A DNA stretch of 64,000 bases from a virus. The stretch spans positions 1 to 64,000 of IMG/VR virus record IMGVR_UViG_3300031576_000005; one strand, given 5' to 3'. Both the position numbers and the translations under genes were made by a program. The notes under the pieces are model-generated. The model made no database searches. It was not told where the DNA came from and was given only the letters and a program-made list of their open reading frames with translations. Below are positions 28,348 through 36,796 of this stretch, in pieces. Numbering within the stretch: the stretch's first letter is position 1; each line of letters opens with the position of its first letter.

Positions 28348-31032
28348 ATGGCATTTAATAGAAAATTAGTTAAACAAGGTTCTTCTAATGGAGTATCTAT
28401 AGGAACTTCTTCAAGCGGAAGCGGCTCTTATTCTGTCTCAGTTGGTGCTAGCTCAGTTGCTTCTGCTGCTAGGACTATTGCAATTGGTGATACCGCTACA
28501 GCTTCCGCACAGCGAAGTACTGCAATTGGTCATACGGCAACTGCATCTGCCGCTTATTCTCTTGCGATTGGCTTTAGTACTACGGCAAGTTCTAATAATA
28601 ACATTGCTATAGGAAGGGGCGCATCTGCAACAACTAGTAGTGAGAATATTGCGATTGGTTTTTCTGCGAGTTGTGCTGGAGCAAATTCTTTAACAATAGG
28701 TGTATTATCAACTTGTGTTGCCAGTAACTCTATTTCAATTGGCCGCAATTCTTCCACCGGGAGTAATTCTTACAATATAGCATTAGGAGCATATAATACC
28801 ACCGCCGGCTCCTATGGGGTAGCTATTGGACATAAGAATGCCGCCGGTAGTCTTAATTCTATAGAAGTTGGTCGATATAATTTTTCTTCTTCAACATCTT
28901 TTGCGAATGTTGCCTTTGGGTTACTTAACAACCAAACAGGTGGTACGATTAATACATCAACCGGTGCTATTACGGGGTCTCCAGTTGTTGCTACAACTAT
29001 TGGCGTTCTTTCTATGGCCTTTGGTATTAACAATAGCGCTCAGGGTAATAGAAGTTTAGTAATGGGATATGCAAATACAGCGAGTAGTTATGATTCTGTT
29101 ACTATTGGTCAAAGTAATACTAATTCCCAATATAATTCTGTGATGATTGGCAGGCTGAACACTAATAGTGGAGCTGGTGGTAGCAATGAAGTTGTTATTG
29201 GAAATAGCAATACTTGGGGTGCGGTATCCACAAGTGTCGTAATAGGATATAGTAATACTAACACTGGAGCTGGAAATAATTCAATAACTATTGGAAATTC
29301 TAATACCACAACAGCAAGTAAGGTTCGTATTTTTGGTCTAAGTAATACGGGTGGAGGATTAGAATCCTTTACCTTCGGAAAAAGTAATGCGAATGATTCT
29401 ACGAGTTCTATAGTCGCTGGAACATCCAATACGGCAACTAGCAACGGAAATAAAAATAATATTTTCGGATATTCAAATTCTGTTAATAATGGAGATATTA
29501 ATACCGTCTGTGGAAGCTACAATAATGTTAATACTAAAAATAGCCAAATTTTTGGTATATATAATTTTGGCACATCAACCTCGCATTCAATTGTATCTAT
29601 TGGTATTTTGAATAACCAAACCGGTGGAACGATTAATACCAGTACTGGAGCTATTACTGGTGTTCCAGCCGTTGCTACTACAATCGGAAAACTTTCCATG
29701 GCTTTTGGTATTAACAATGATTCCGAGGGTGATAGAAGTTTAACTGTCGGCTATGCAAACTCATGTAGTAATTATGATTCTATAGCAATTGGCCAAGGAA
29801 ACGTAAGTACCGCCATTCAAAGCGTAATGATGGGGAGAAATAATACCGGTGGTGGAACGACAAATGTTGTTATTGGGGATACAAATGTTGGTGGCGTTGG
29901 TACGGGGGTAACAATCGTTGGGCGAACTAATAATATGAACGGATTCAATCGTTCTACTATTATTGGAAATAGTAATACAGACGCTGGAGGCGGTACAAAT
30001 TTACTACTTGGCTTTACGAACACATGTAGTGGTAATTATTCTCATGCGGTTGGAAATAATAACACCATAAATAGTGTTAACGGTGGTAATCATGCGTTTG
30101 GTGCTCTTAACGTTATTACCGCCGGTAATAATAATTCATTATTTGGTCGTGGTAATTCAATCGCTGCTGGTAACGCTTCTACTATTATTGGATTTGCTAA
30201 TACGGCAGATACTGCAAATAGTAATATTTTTGGAAATCAGAATATTGTTACCAACGGTCCATCTGTAGTAGCCGGCTATAGTAATTCTTCAGACGGAAAT
30301 CGTTCTTGTATTTTTGGGGGCAATAATAATAATGATGGTACAGATAATCTTTTAATGGGTTATTTTAATACTGGAATTTCGGCCGCTGGACAAGGTACGG
30401 CTATAGGGCAAGCAAATAAAATAGGGGGTAACCAAAATTCGATTGCTTTGGGTCGATTTAATTTCGCTACTAAAAATGCTTGTATTGCTATTGGTATAAT
30501 GAACAATATCAATAGCGCTAGTAATTATATGACCGAAAATGGTCTTATTGCTAGCGGTGCTTCAAGCGAAGCTGCTACAATTGGCCAACGTTCGGTGGCC
30601 ATCGGGATAAACAACAACGTTCAAGCAAACAGATGTTGTGTTTTTGGTCAAGATATTACGGGTGACGTATCTGGAAGCATTCATATTGGTACAAACAATT
30701 TTGGAAAAATACAAATTAGTAATAGCGGTGTATTGGCGGCAAGTGGAACAATTGTTGCTTTAACTACAAAGACCGGCGCATATACTTTAACAGCAAGCGA
30801 TACTATTATTTTAGCTAACTCATCCGGCGCGGCTTTTGTTATTACCCTTCCTAGCACCACTGGAATTAATGGCAGAAAATATACTGTTAAGAAAATTGAT
30901 AGTAGTGCAAATGCAGTTACATTGAGTGGAATTCTTGGACAAACAATTGATGGGAATCCCACTTATGCAATTAGTGGGCAGTATGTTTCAACAGATATAG
31001 TATCAGATAATAACAATTGGTGGATAGTCTAA
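28348..31032 (+). CDS. YadA-like repetitive fibre protein, 894 aa
   Basis: Mostly repeats of the YadA-head type (14-16 residues, SxxIGxxNTxxGxxS, with many Asn/Gly/Ser), predicted to form a trimeric left-handed beta roll. A longer block around LNNQTGGTINTSTGAITG to AIGQ is present twice (DNA about 28920-29110 and 29609-29795). The C-terminal domain (VITLPSTTGINGRKYTVKKI to NNNWWIV) is shared with the neighbours. Host-contact or capsid-decorating fibre. Confidence 0.75.
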   Translation: MAFNRKLVKQGSSNGVSIGTSSSGSGSYSVSVGASSVASAARTIAIGDTATASAQRSTAIGHTATASAAYSLAIGFSTTASSNNNIAIGRGASATTSSENIAIGFSASCAGANSLTIGVLSTCVASNSISIGRNSSTGSNSYNIALGAYNTTAGSYGVAIGHKNAAGSLNSIEVGRYNFSSSTSFANVAFGLLNNQTGGTINTSTGAITGSPVVATTIGVLSMAFGINNSAQGNRSLVMGYANTASSYDSVTIGQSNTNSQYNSVMIGRLNTNSGAGGSNEVVIGNSNTWGAVSTSVVIGYSNTNTGAGNNSITIGNSNTTTASKVRIFGLSNTGGGLESFTFGKSNANDSTSSIVAGTSNTATSNGNKNNIFGYSNSVNNGDINTVCGSYNNVNTKNSQIFGIYNFGTSTSHSIVSIGILNNQTGGTINTSTGAITGVPAVATTIGKLSMAFGINNDSEGDRSLTVGYANSCSNYDSIAIGQGNVSTAIQSVMMGRNNTGGGTTNVVIGDTNVGGVGTGVTIVGRTNNMNGFNRSTIIGNSNTDAGGGTNLLLGFTNTCSGNYSHAVGNNNTINSVNGGNHAFGALNVITAGNNNSLFGRGNSIAAGNASTIIGFANTADTANSNIFGNQNIVTNGPSVVAGYSNSSDGNRSCIFGGNNNNDGTDNLLMGYFNTGISAAGQGTAIGQANKIGGNQNSIALGRFNFATKNACIAIGIMNNINSASNYMTENGLIASGASSEAATIGQRSVAIGINNNVQANRCCVFGQDITGDVSGSIHIGTNNFGKIQISNSGVLAASGTIVALTTKTGAYTLTASDTIILANSSGAAFVITLPSTTGINGRKYTVKKIDSSANAVTLSGILGQTIDGNPTYAISGQYVSTDIVSDNNNWWIV

Positions 31033-31036
31033 GTTT

Positions 31037-32248
31037 ATGGCACTTAATAATTATCCGATAATTCCGGGACAAAAAACAAATAATAACGCCCTGGTAATGA
31101 CAGATGTTGGTGGCGATAAAAGAGGGGACAATGCTATCGATATACAGAGTTCCCACATATCATCAAGAGTTGCTGCCGGTACTAATTCTATTTGTCTTGG
31201 GGTAGATAATCTAGCCAAATCGGAAGGTTCAATTTCTATTGGTGTCAATAATATTTCAACTGGTAATTATTCATTAGTTATAGGTGCTGGAAATACATGC
31301 TCTGGGGTTTATTCTCTAGTGTGTGGAAACTTCAATTCTACTAGTAACGATGTAGCTATTGCTTATGGACATGGTAATATCATCAACGGTATTCAATCAT
31401 CATGCTTTGGGGTTTCTAATACCGCGTCTGGAAGCTATTCGGTCTCTATTGGCAGAACAAACTCTACTGATTTTAGCTCCGCCGTAGCGATTGGACTCGG
31501 TAATATTTCGGCATCAGCATATAGTGCAGCCATTGGTGTCTCCAATACTTCTACCGGACCACAGTTAGCCGCATCTATTGGTTTAGCTAATTCGGCGGCA
31601 GGCGTTTACTCCGCCGCTTTTGGTGGTAGGAATAAAACCGCCGCAGATACACAACAAAAATTTGGATATTATAATTTTGGGTCGTCAACCTCAATATCTT
31701 CTATAGGTATTGGTATTGGTAATAATAGCCAACAAGTATCTGTCGATAAAAATACCGGAGTTGTTACTGTTGGGACTCCTGTTGCAGCTAGTAGCGTTGG
31801 AATTCGTTCAGTTGCTGTTGGTATTAATAATAATCCTAGTTCAAATAATTGTTCTGTTTTCGGCCAAGATATATCGGGAAATATAAGCGGATGTTGCATG
31901 ATTGGTCCAAATAATAATAGTAGAATGGTAATTTCTGGTAGTGGAACTGTTATTATGAGTGGAATGGCTTTGGCCACCACAACCGAGACCCTTAATTATA
32001 ACGCTAAAGCAAGCGATAGTTTAATTATAATGGATATTAATACGAGTCGTACTCTCCAACTACCCAATGCTATTGGCAATAAAGGACGTGTATATATAGT
32101 AAAAAATATTGGCACTTCTACAAGAACGGTAACCGTTAGTAGCGTAATTGGAGGTCAAACAATCGATGGAGCCGCATCAGATGTTATTAGCGGAAATTAT
32201 TTAGTCCGAACGTATATTTCAGATAATAGCAATTGGTTCACAATTTAA
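31037..32248 (+). CDS. YadA-like repetitive fibre protein, 403 aa
   Basis: Shorter relative of the 28348 product: YadA-type repeats (SISIGVNNISTGNYSLVIGA and similar) followed by the same C-terminal domain (LQLPNAIGNKGRVYIVKNIG to DNSNWFTI). Starts four bases after the preceding stop. Probably arose by duplication. Confidence 0.72.
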   Translation: MALNNYPIIPGQKTNNNALVMTDVGGDKRGDNAIDIQSSHISSRVAAGTNSICLGVDNLAKSEGSISIGVNNISTGNYSLVIGAGNTCSGVYSLVCGNFNSTSNDVAIAYGHGNIINGIQSSCFGVSNTASGSYSVSIGRTNSTDFSSAVAIGLGNISASAYSAAIGVSNTSTGPQLAASIGLANSAAGVYSAAFGGRNKTAADTQQKFGYYNFGSSTSISSIGIGIGNNSQQVSVDKNTGVVTVGTPVAASSVGIRSVAVGINNNPSSNNCSVFGQDISGNISGCCMIGPNNNSRMVISGSGTVIMSGMALATTTETLNYNAKASDSLIIMDINTSRTLQLPNAIGNKGRVYIVKNIGTSTRTVTVSSVIGGQTIDGAASDVISGNYLVRTYISDNSNWFTI

Positions 32249-32270
32249 TTCAACAAAAAAAGGAAATAAA

Positions 32271-32507
32271 ATGATTAATATAATTCAACAAAAAGAAACT
32301 ATTCTAACAGTAGATGAGATTACGGTAGAAAGAACTGTAGATATGCCTAGTAATAGAATATGCCACGCATATATCGTAGGATATCCTCGACCCATAGTTC
32401 TATGGTCCGACGCCGATTATGACGCCATTGGTCAATGGACTGATATCGACGTAACTAATAGGCTTAATGCTTTTGCGACAAGCGGGATAACCCCTTTCAA
32501 ACTCTAA
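32271..32507 (+). CDS. Hypothetical protein in fibre cluster, 78 aa
   Basis: MINIIQQKETILTVDEITVE then RTVDMPSNRICHAYIVGYPR; AAAGGA lies six bases before the ATG. Beta-rich; the GYPRPIVLWSDADYDAIGQW segment is seen in small proteins of phage fibre loci. Could be a fibre chaperone or a cap; no direct evidence. Confidence 0.55.
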   Translation: MINIIQQKETILTVDEITVERTVDMPSNRICHAYIVGYPRPIVLWSDADYDAIGQWTDIDVTNRLNAFATSGITPFKL

Positions 32508-32508
32508 T

Positions 32509-32781
32509 ATGTCGTACATCAATCCTTCTATTGGGAGGGTTAATATTCCTGATGGTTCGGGGAAAGGTATGGGACTAGCTACTTTAGTGAGCGGAGGAGC
32601 TACTGTAATTCATAGTCTTATAACCAATAATACTCGAATTATGGTTACTCCACAAACAGGAGTTCTTAATTCTGGATTTGTTTGGGTGGACAATAGAACA
32701 GCCGGAGTATCTTTTCATATTGCGTCGTCAAATCCATCGGACGGTAGAGAGGTGGCTTGGTTTCTATTCGAGCCAGTCTAA
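32509..32781 (+). CDS. Fibre C-terminal-like domain protein, 90 aa
   Basis: GLATLVSGGATVIHSLITNN then TRIMVTPQTG, TAGVSFHIASSNPSDGREVA WFLFEP: the pattern of a widespread C-terminal domain of phage tail fibres (xxxTVxxxxVTxxSRIFLTxQ ... TAGTSFxIxSxxxxDxxxVxWxIxEP), here as an independent gene. Confidence 0.65.
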   Translation: MSYINPSIGRVNIPDGSGKGMGLATLVSGGATVIHSLITNNTRIMVTPQTGVLNSGFVWVDNRTAGVSFHIASSNPSDGREVAWFLFEPV

Positions 32782-32792
32782 AAAAATAGTTG

Positions 32793-32821
32793 TTGCAATC
32801 AGTCTGAGTATCTGATATAGT
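32793..32821 (+). promoter_or_regulatory. Sigma-70 promoter of the sulfotransferase gene
   Basis: TTGCAA (32793-32798), 17 bases, TATAGT (32816-32821); predicted start near 32828, 21 bases before ATG 32849. The gene could thus be expressed independently of the late motif. Confidence 0.6.
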
Positions 32822-32848
32822 ATATTTGAACACTATAAATATATTTAT

Positions 32849-33676
32849 ATGAAAATTATCTTTAATTCTTCTCTTCCACGCAGCGGTTCAACTTTGGTTC
32901 AAAATATTTTAGGCCAGAATCCCGCATTCTATGTATCTCCAACCAGCGGTACGCTGGAGTTGCTTTATGGAGCTAGAGCTAATTATACCGACTGCCAAGA
33001 ATTCAAGGCGCAGGATAGTGATTTAATGGCTAAAGGATTCTCTGGATTCTGTCTTGGTGGTTTAGAAGGATGGTACAAAAATATTACAGACAAACAAGTT
33101 ATAATTGACAAAAGCCGTGGGTGGATTGGATATTGTGAATTTATTGAAAAATTTATAAAAAACCCAAAGTATATCGTATGCGTTAGAGATTTACGTTCAA
33201 TTTTAGCTAGTATGGAACGACTTTATCGAGAAAATATGGATAAAGTCGATAAAATGGAGGTACCCGCGCAACTTGAGGGAATCACCGTGCACCAAAGGAT
33301 AGCAAAATGGATGAGTTCTCCGCCCGTCGGACTTGCGACACTTCGAATTTATGATGCCATTCATAGAGGAAACATAAAAAATATGTGTGTGATTCGCTAC
33401 GAGGATTTGTTAAGCGAGCCAGAGAAGGTACTTGCCCATCTTTATGAATATTTAGAAGAACCTCTTTTTTTACATGACTTAAAAAATATTCCTCAAATTA
33501 CTCAAGAGCGTGATTCGGAATATGGCGTGTATGGGAATCATGTGATTCGTAATACTCTTTCTAAGCCAGAAACCGACCATTATAAACTTCTTGGAGAAAC
33601 GGCTGGAGCAAATATCATTTCTCAAAATAAGTGGTTTTTCGATTATTTTTATGCTGCGGGTAGCCGATTTTACTAA
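32849..33676 (+). CDS. Sulfotransferase, 275 aa
   Basis: Residues 9-21 LPRSGSTLVQNIL form the 5'-phosphosulfate loop (PAPS binding) and residues 110-122 (VCVRDLRSILASM) the 3'-phosphate binding motif; IIDKSRGW is at 85-92. Family: PAPS-dependent sulfotransferases, moving sulfate to a glycan, tyrosine or small molecule. A likely substrate is a cell-surface or virion glycan. Its own sigma-70 promoter and position between fibre and head genes make it a moron-like cargo gene. Confidence 0.85.
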   Translation: MKIIFNSSLPRSGSTLVQNILGQNPAFYVSPTSGTLELLYGARANYTDCQEFKAQDSDLMAKGFSGFCLGGLEGWYKNITDKQVIIDKSRGWIGYCEFIEKFIKNPKYIVCVRDLRSILASMERLYRENMDKVDKMEVPAQLEGITVHQRIAKWMSSPPVGLATLRIYDAIHRGNIKNMCVIRYEDLLSEPEKVLAHLYEYLEEPLFLHDLKNIPQITQERDSEYGVYGNHVIRNTLSKPETDHYKLLGETAGANIISQNKWFFDYFYAAGSRFY

Positions 33677-33678
33677 AA

Positions 33679-34449
33679 ATGTCTATAGTTTCTTTAAATT
33701 ATATTTTAAATTTTATAGATAAAAACGGAATACGTCATCACTCAAAAAGCCTGGTTTCATGCGAGCATCCTTCTCATGTAGGCGAAAAAGAAAGACTGAT
33801 ATATAAAAGTGATGCTGTTAAGGGTTTGGGAATAAAATATTGTCGTTCGTGTTGTGTTAAAGGCAAGAGTCCTTCGGAGGAATCTCGTAAGAAAATGAGT
33901 CTAGCTCAAAGAGGAAAGATAGTCTCTCAAGAAGCTCGTGATAAAATGTCAAAATCTCATATTGGAAAACATGACGGAGAAAAGAATAGTTTTTATGGTA
34001 AACATCATTCGGAAGAAACTAAACGAAAGATTAGAGAATCTAATAAAGGTGAGAAAAGCTCTCTTTACGGGACGCATCATTCAGTTGAATGGCGTGAAAA
34101 AATAGGTTTATCGCAAAAAGGAGAGAAAAATCATCGATGGCGTCAAGATTTAACACAAGCAGAAAGAGAAGACAATAAAAATAGAACTCGAAATCCCAAA
34201 ACTTTAGAATTTCGACAATTAATTTACAAACGCGACAATTGGACTTGTCAAATTACGGGACCGAAAAATATTAAACTAGCAGTTCACCATCTCTACAATT
34301 GGGCAGACCATCCAGACAAACGTTTCGACCCCAACAACGGTATCACCATCTCCGAAGCCTATCACAAGCTCTTCCACAAGATTTACGGTAAACGCCACAA
34401 TACCCCAGAACAATTCGAAGAATTTAAACGTAATATATTAAGTCTTTAA
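33679..34449 (+). CDS. NUMOD3/HNH homing endonuclease, 256 aa (copy 2)
   Basis: N-terminal zinc-binding C...H...C...CRSCC segment, about four NUMOD3-type repeats (SEESRKKMSLAQRG, SQEARDKMSKSHIG, SEETKRKIRESNKG, SVEWREKIGLSQKG), then HNH (RWRQDLTQAEREDNKNRTRN, AVHHLYNWADHPDKRFDPNN, GITISEAYHKLFHKIYG, NTPEQFEEF). The DNA for the last 45 codons is richer in C-ending codons than the rest, suggesting a mosaic origin. Follows the sulfotransferase gene by two bases. Confidence 0.85.
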   Translation: MSIVSLNYILNFIDKNGIRHHSKSLVSCEHPSHVGEKERLIYKSDAVKGLGIKYCRSCCVKGKSPSEESRKKMSLAQRGKIVSQEARDKMSKSHIGKHDGEKNSFYGKHHSEETKRKIRESNKGEKSSLYGTHHSVEWREKIGLSQKGEKNHRWRQDLTQAEREDNKNRTRNPKTLEFRQLIYKRDNWTCQITGPKNIKLAVHHLYNWADHPDKRFDPNNGITISEAYHKLFHKIYGKRHNTPEQFEEFKRNILSL

Positions 34450-34498
34450 TATATATAAATTCTTTAGTGTCGCTATAGTTCCGCCGGTCAGTGTCTAA

Positions 34499-34512
34499 AA
34501 AAGTGTAATATC
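34499..34512 (+). promoter_or_regulatory. AGTGTAA motif before the 34532 gene
   Basis: AAAAGTGTAATATC; gtgtaa at 34503, 29 bases before ATG 34532. It restarts transcription of the head genes after the sulfotransferase/endonuclease insertion. Confidence 0.55.
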
Positions 34513-34531
34513 TATCAGAGATATTGCGCTT

Positions 34532-34837
34532 ATGTCATCCAAGGGTACTAAAAATATAATTACTGATGCGGAAACGTTAAAAGACCTCATTTATGAGGTT
34601 CATAGCCCATCTTTAAAGAAGATTTCGCGTACTTTGATATTAGGTAATCTTGGCATCATCTTGGCCATGTCCTGGGGAATAATTACAGACCATTTCGTAG
34701 TAAAAAACCTAGTATCTATCACAAGTATTCATTCAACGCAAATTGATGGATTAAATAATAGAACTACTAGTAACGAAAAAGCCCTTGCTGCGGATGATGC
34801 TCGCATTAAGAATATAGAAAATAATAGAAAAAGATAA
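34532..34837 (+). CDS. Single-pass membrane protein, 101 aa
   Basis: Membrane segment at residues about 35-53 (TLILGNLGIILAMSWGIIT) after a basic/polar N-terminus; the C-terminal 45 residues form a polar coiled coil (QIDGLNNRTTSNEKALAADD). Shape is that of a holin, spanin or membrane-anchored head accessory. No lysin is found beside it, so no lysis role is claimed. Confidence 0.55.
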   Translation: MSSKGTKNIITDAETLKDLIYEVHSPSLKKISRTLILGNLGIILAMSWGIITDHFVVKNLVSITSIHSTQIDGLNNRTTSNEKALAADDARIKNIENNRKR

Positions 34838-34838
34838 T

Positions 34839-35279
34839 ATGAAAAAAATTGAAGCTAACTTTAAAAAACTTGAACTAAAAGATTTAAATTTAATTATTGC
34901 CGAGGCTTTACCAGTTAAGCTTCCCGTCCCTGATTCGGCTCAATCTAAGCCAACCGATTATTATTATACTAAAGATGAACTTGAAGGTGTTTTTCGAAAA
35001 TTATACACCGATGTAACCGATGTTATTCATAATGTTCACGCCAATCATATGAGTGATTATCAAAATTTAATAGACCAAATTAATGATTGTATGGAAACAC
35101 ACGATACCGGCCACCTTCCAGCAATGCATAAAGGACAAATTAAAGCAATGTTAAAATCTGCTGGTATTTGTGACGACTTTGATGATGAAAAACAACCAAT
35201 ATCTCGCGCTCCCGCTCGCGTATATTCGAGCGATTCAGACAAAACTTCTTTCGCAAAGATTGAAATTAAAGTTAAGTAA
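34839..35279 (+). CDS. Hypothetical protein in head module, 146 aa
   Basis: MKKIEANFKKLELKDLNLII then TDYYYTKDELEGVFRKLYTD, helical centre with two His-rich spots (HNVHANHMSDYQ, HDTGHLPAMHKGQ) and a basic C-terminus. One base separates its stop from the protease ATG. Function unknown. Confidence 0.55.
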   Translation: MKKIEANFKKLELKDLNLIIAEALPVKLPVPDSAQSKPTDYYYTKDELEGVFRKLYTDVTDVIHNVHANHMSDYQNLIDQINDCMETHDTGHLPAMHKGQIKAMLKSAGICDDFDDEKQPISRAPARVYSSDSDKTSFAKIEIKVK

Positions 35280-35280
35280 T

Positions 35281-36777
35281 ATGGAGAAGAAGCAAAGAGT
35301 TATTCATATAGAAGGTAGTGACTTAAAACTCATTCGTCATCCGAAGAGAGAGTTGGTGGCTTGTGCTAGCGAAATAGGAATACAAGAAGCCTATGCAAAA
35401 TTATTCCCTAAAGACCCTAAAAAAGATATTCTCTATTTTAGTGGGATTAGCTTCACTATAGGCAATATCAACAAAAATGATTGTATTATCCTTCCAGACG
35501 AAGGTATGTCAATGTATAAGACAGGGATTTCCTCTCCTCTTGATATAGAGCATGAACGAGAGCGAATAGTTGGTTTTTGTGTTAATACATACTTATCAAA
35601 CATAAACAATAATAAAATCTTAGACGAAGAGCAAGCACAGGAAATTCTTGGCGGTAAAGGTATGGTGAATGTTGGCGTTGTTATGGGAGCGTGGAAAATT
35701 AATGCACAAGAAGCTACTGAATTATTACTCGAAAATTTTGACGAAAACTCTGCCAATTTTAATAAAATTAAACTTTCTTTCGAATGTTACTTTAGTGATT
35801 TTTCTTTCTTTTTATCCAATGGACGAGCTAATTATCCAGATGGACAATTAATATCTAGCGGCGAAGATAATATTGACGCTGACAAAATGTTCGATGCCTT
35901 AAAAATAAACGGTGGAAATGGTGTCTGGCAAGGTAATCGTATATCAATAGCCCCCCATAAATCCTTTATCGGCGGTAATGCAATTACCCTTGCTCCAGCC
36001 AACGAATTTAGTCATTTGGTATCAAAAAAGGAAGATGAAAGCATTTTAATCCATGTTTCTACCGAATCTAAAACTACAGAAATAGAAAAAAGTGTAAATA
36101 TAAACACAGGAGACATTATTATGCCCGAACCCCTTAAAGATACAAAAAGTGAAATTGCAGTTGAAGCAGCCGTCGCTCCAATATTAGTTGATAAAGACAT
36201 GGCTGATAAACTTCAATCTGAACTGAATATTAAGCTTTCTGAGCTTAGCGCAAAAGAGAACAAAGTCACAGAACTTACAGCAAGTGTTGATGCACTGAAA
36301 AAAGAAAATGAAGAGATTAAAGAAAAACTTATCAAAGCCGAAGAAATGGCTAAAAAGATTCAAGAGTTTCTTGACAAAGAAATTGAAGCTCGTAAAATCG
36401 CTGAAGCAAAAGAAGTCGCCATGGCACAAAAACAATTGGTAGCATCTAGGCTTGGTAAAATTAGTGAATTCATTGAAATCACAGATAATAACCGAGCATT
36501 GCTTGAAAAAGAATGCGCCGATGCTTCTGATGAAGATTTTAATAGGAAACTTGATTTTTATAAGAGTATTTCAAAGAGCGTTCAAGCTAGCATAGAACCT
36601 TCTAATGATAAAGATGTTAAGGCAACTATTGAAGATGTAGTGGCTGATACAGGGAAAGACACAAAAAGTGTAAATATTCATGCGGCAGCACCAAGTGAAT
36701 CATTAAAAGACCAATTTGCGAGGGCATTTAATATTAAAGCTCTCGGATATACAGATAAAAGATTAGTTAACGAGTAA
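35281..36777 (+). CDS. Prohead protease fused to scaffold, 498 aa
   Basis: Start at MEKKQRVIHIEGSDLKLIRH (ATG 35281); a longer frame begins at 35170 inside the previous gene but has no support. Residues 1-280 look like a capsid maturation protease, with candidate catalytic His91 (LDIEHERERIVGF) and Ser166 (KIKLSFECYF). Residues 281-498 form a charged coiled coil (about 300-410), typical of scaffold. Position ahead of decoration and capsid genes fits. A second start for the scaffold alone lies at 36121. Confidence 0.75.
   Translation: MEKKQRVIHIEGSDLKLIRHPKRELVACASEIGIQEAYAKLFPKDPKKDILYFSGISFTIGNINKNDCIILPDEGMSMYKTGISSPLDIEHERERIVGFCVNTYLSNINNNKILDEEQAQEILGGKGMVNVGVVMGAWKINAQEATELLLENFDENSANFNKIKLSFECYFSDFSFFLSNGRANYPDGQLISSGEDNIDADKMFDALKINGGNGVWQGNRISIAPHKSFIGGNAITLAPANEFSHLVSKKEDESILIHVSTESKTTEIEKSVNINTGDIIMPEPLKDTKSEIAVEAAVAPILVDKDMADKLQSELNIKLSELSAKENKVTELTASVDALKKENEEIKEKLIKAEEMAKKIQEFLDKEIEARKIAEAKEVAMAQKQLVASRLGKISEFIEITDNNRALLEKECADASDEDFNRKLDFYKSISKSVQASIEPSNDKDVKATIEDVVADTGKDTKSVNIHAAAPSESLKDQFARAFNIKALGYTDKRLVNE
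36088..36101 (+). promoter_or_regulatory. Internal AGTGTAA motif for the scaffold
   Basis: AAAAGTGTAAATAT inside the protease coding region; gtgtaa at 36092, 29 bases before the internal ATG 36121. The codons encode KSVNINTGD. Confidence 0.6.
36121..36777 (+). CDS. Nested scaffold protein, 218 aa
   Basis: In-frame internal gene of the protease gene: ATG 36121 with AGGAG nine bases upstream (CACAGGAGACATTATT) and an AGTGTAA motif 29 bases before. The product MPEPLKDTKSEIAVEAAVAP begins exactly where the protease domain ends and contains the whole coiled-coil part. Mirrors lambda C/Nu3, where scaffold is made from an internal start in the protease gene. It would give excess scaffold over protease. 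Confidence 0.7.
   Translation: MPEPLKDTKSEIAVEAAVAPILVDKDMADKLQSELNIKLSELSAKENKVTELTASVDALKKENEEIKEKLIKAEEMAKKIQEFLDKEIEARKIAEAKEVAMAQKQLVASRLGKISEFIEITDNNRALLEKECADASDEDFNRKLDFYKSISKSVQASIEPSNDKDVKATIEDVVADTGKDTKSVNIHAAAPSESLKDQFARAFNIKALGYTDKRLVNE
36664..36677 (+). promoter_or_regulatory. AGTGTAA motif before decoration/capsid genes
   Basis: AAAAGTGTAAATAT; gtgtaa at 36668 within the 3' end of the scaffold gene, 129 bases before ATG 36797. Confidence 0.5.
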
Positions 36778-36796
36778 TATAAACAGGAGAAAATAA

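Noticed and set aside
28554-31980. Long minus-strand open frames across the YadA-like fibre genes
   Set aside because: They are Pro/Val/Leu-rich artefacts of the repetitive GGT/AAT/ATT codons on the plus strand; no start context and full overlap with real genes.
7088-32808. Shared TCAGTCTGAG at 7088 and 32799
   Set aside because: A single 10-mer match in 64 kb can occur by chance; recorded only as a note at the palindrome.
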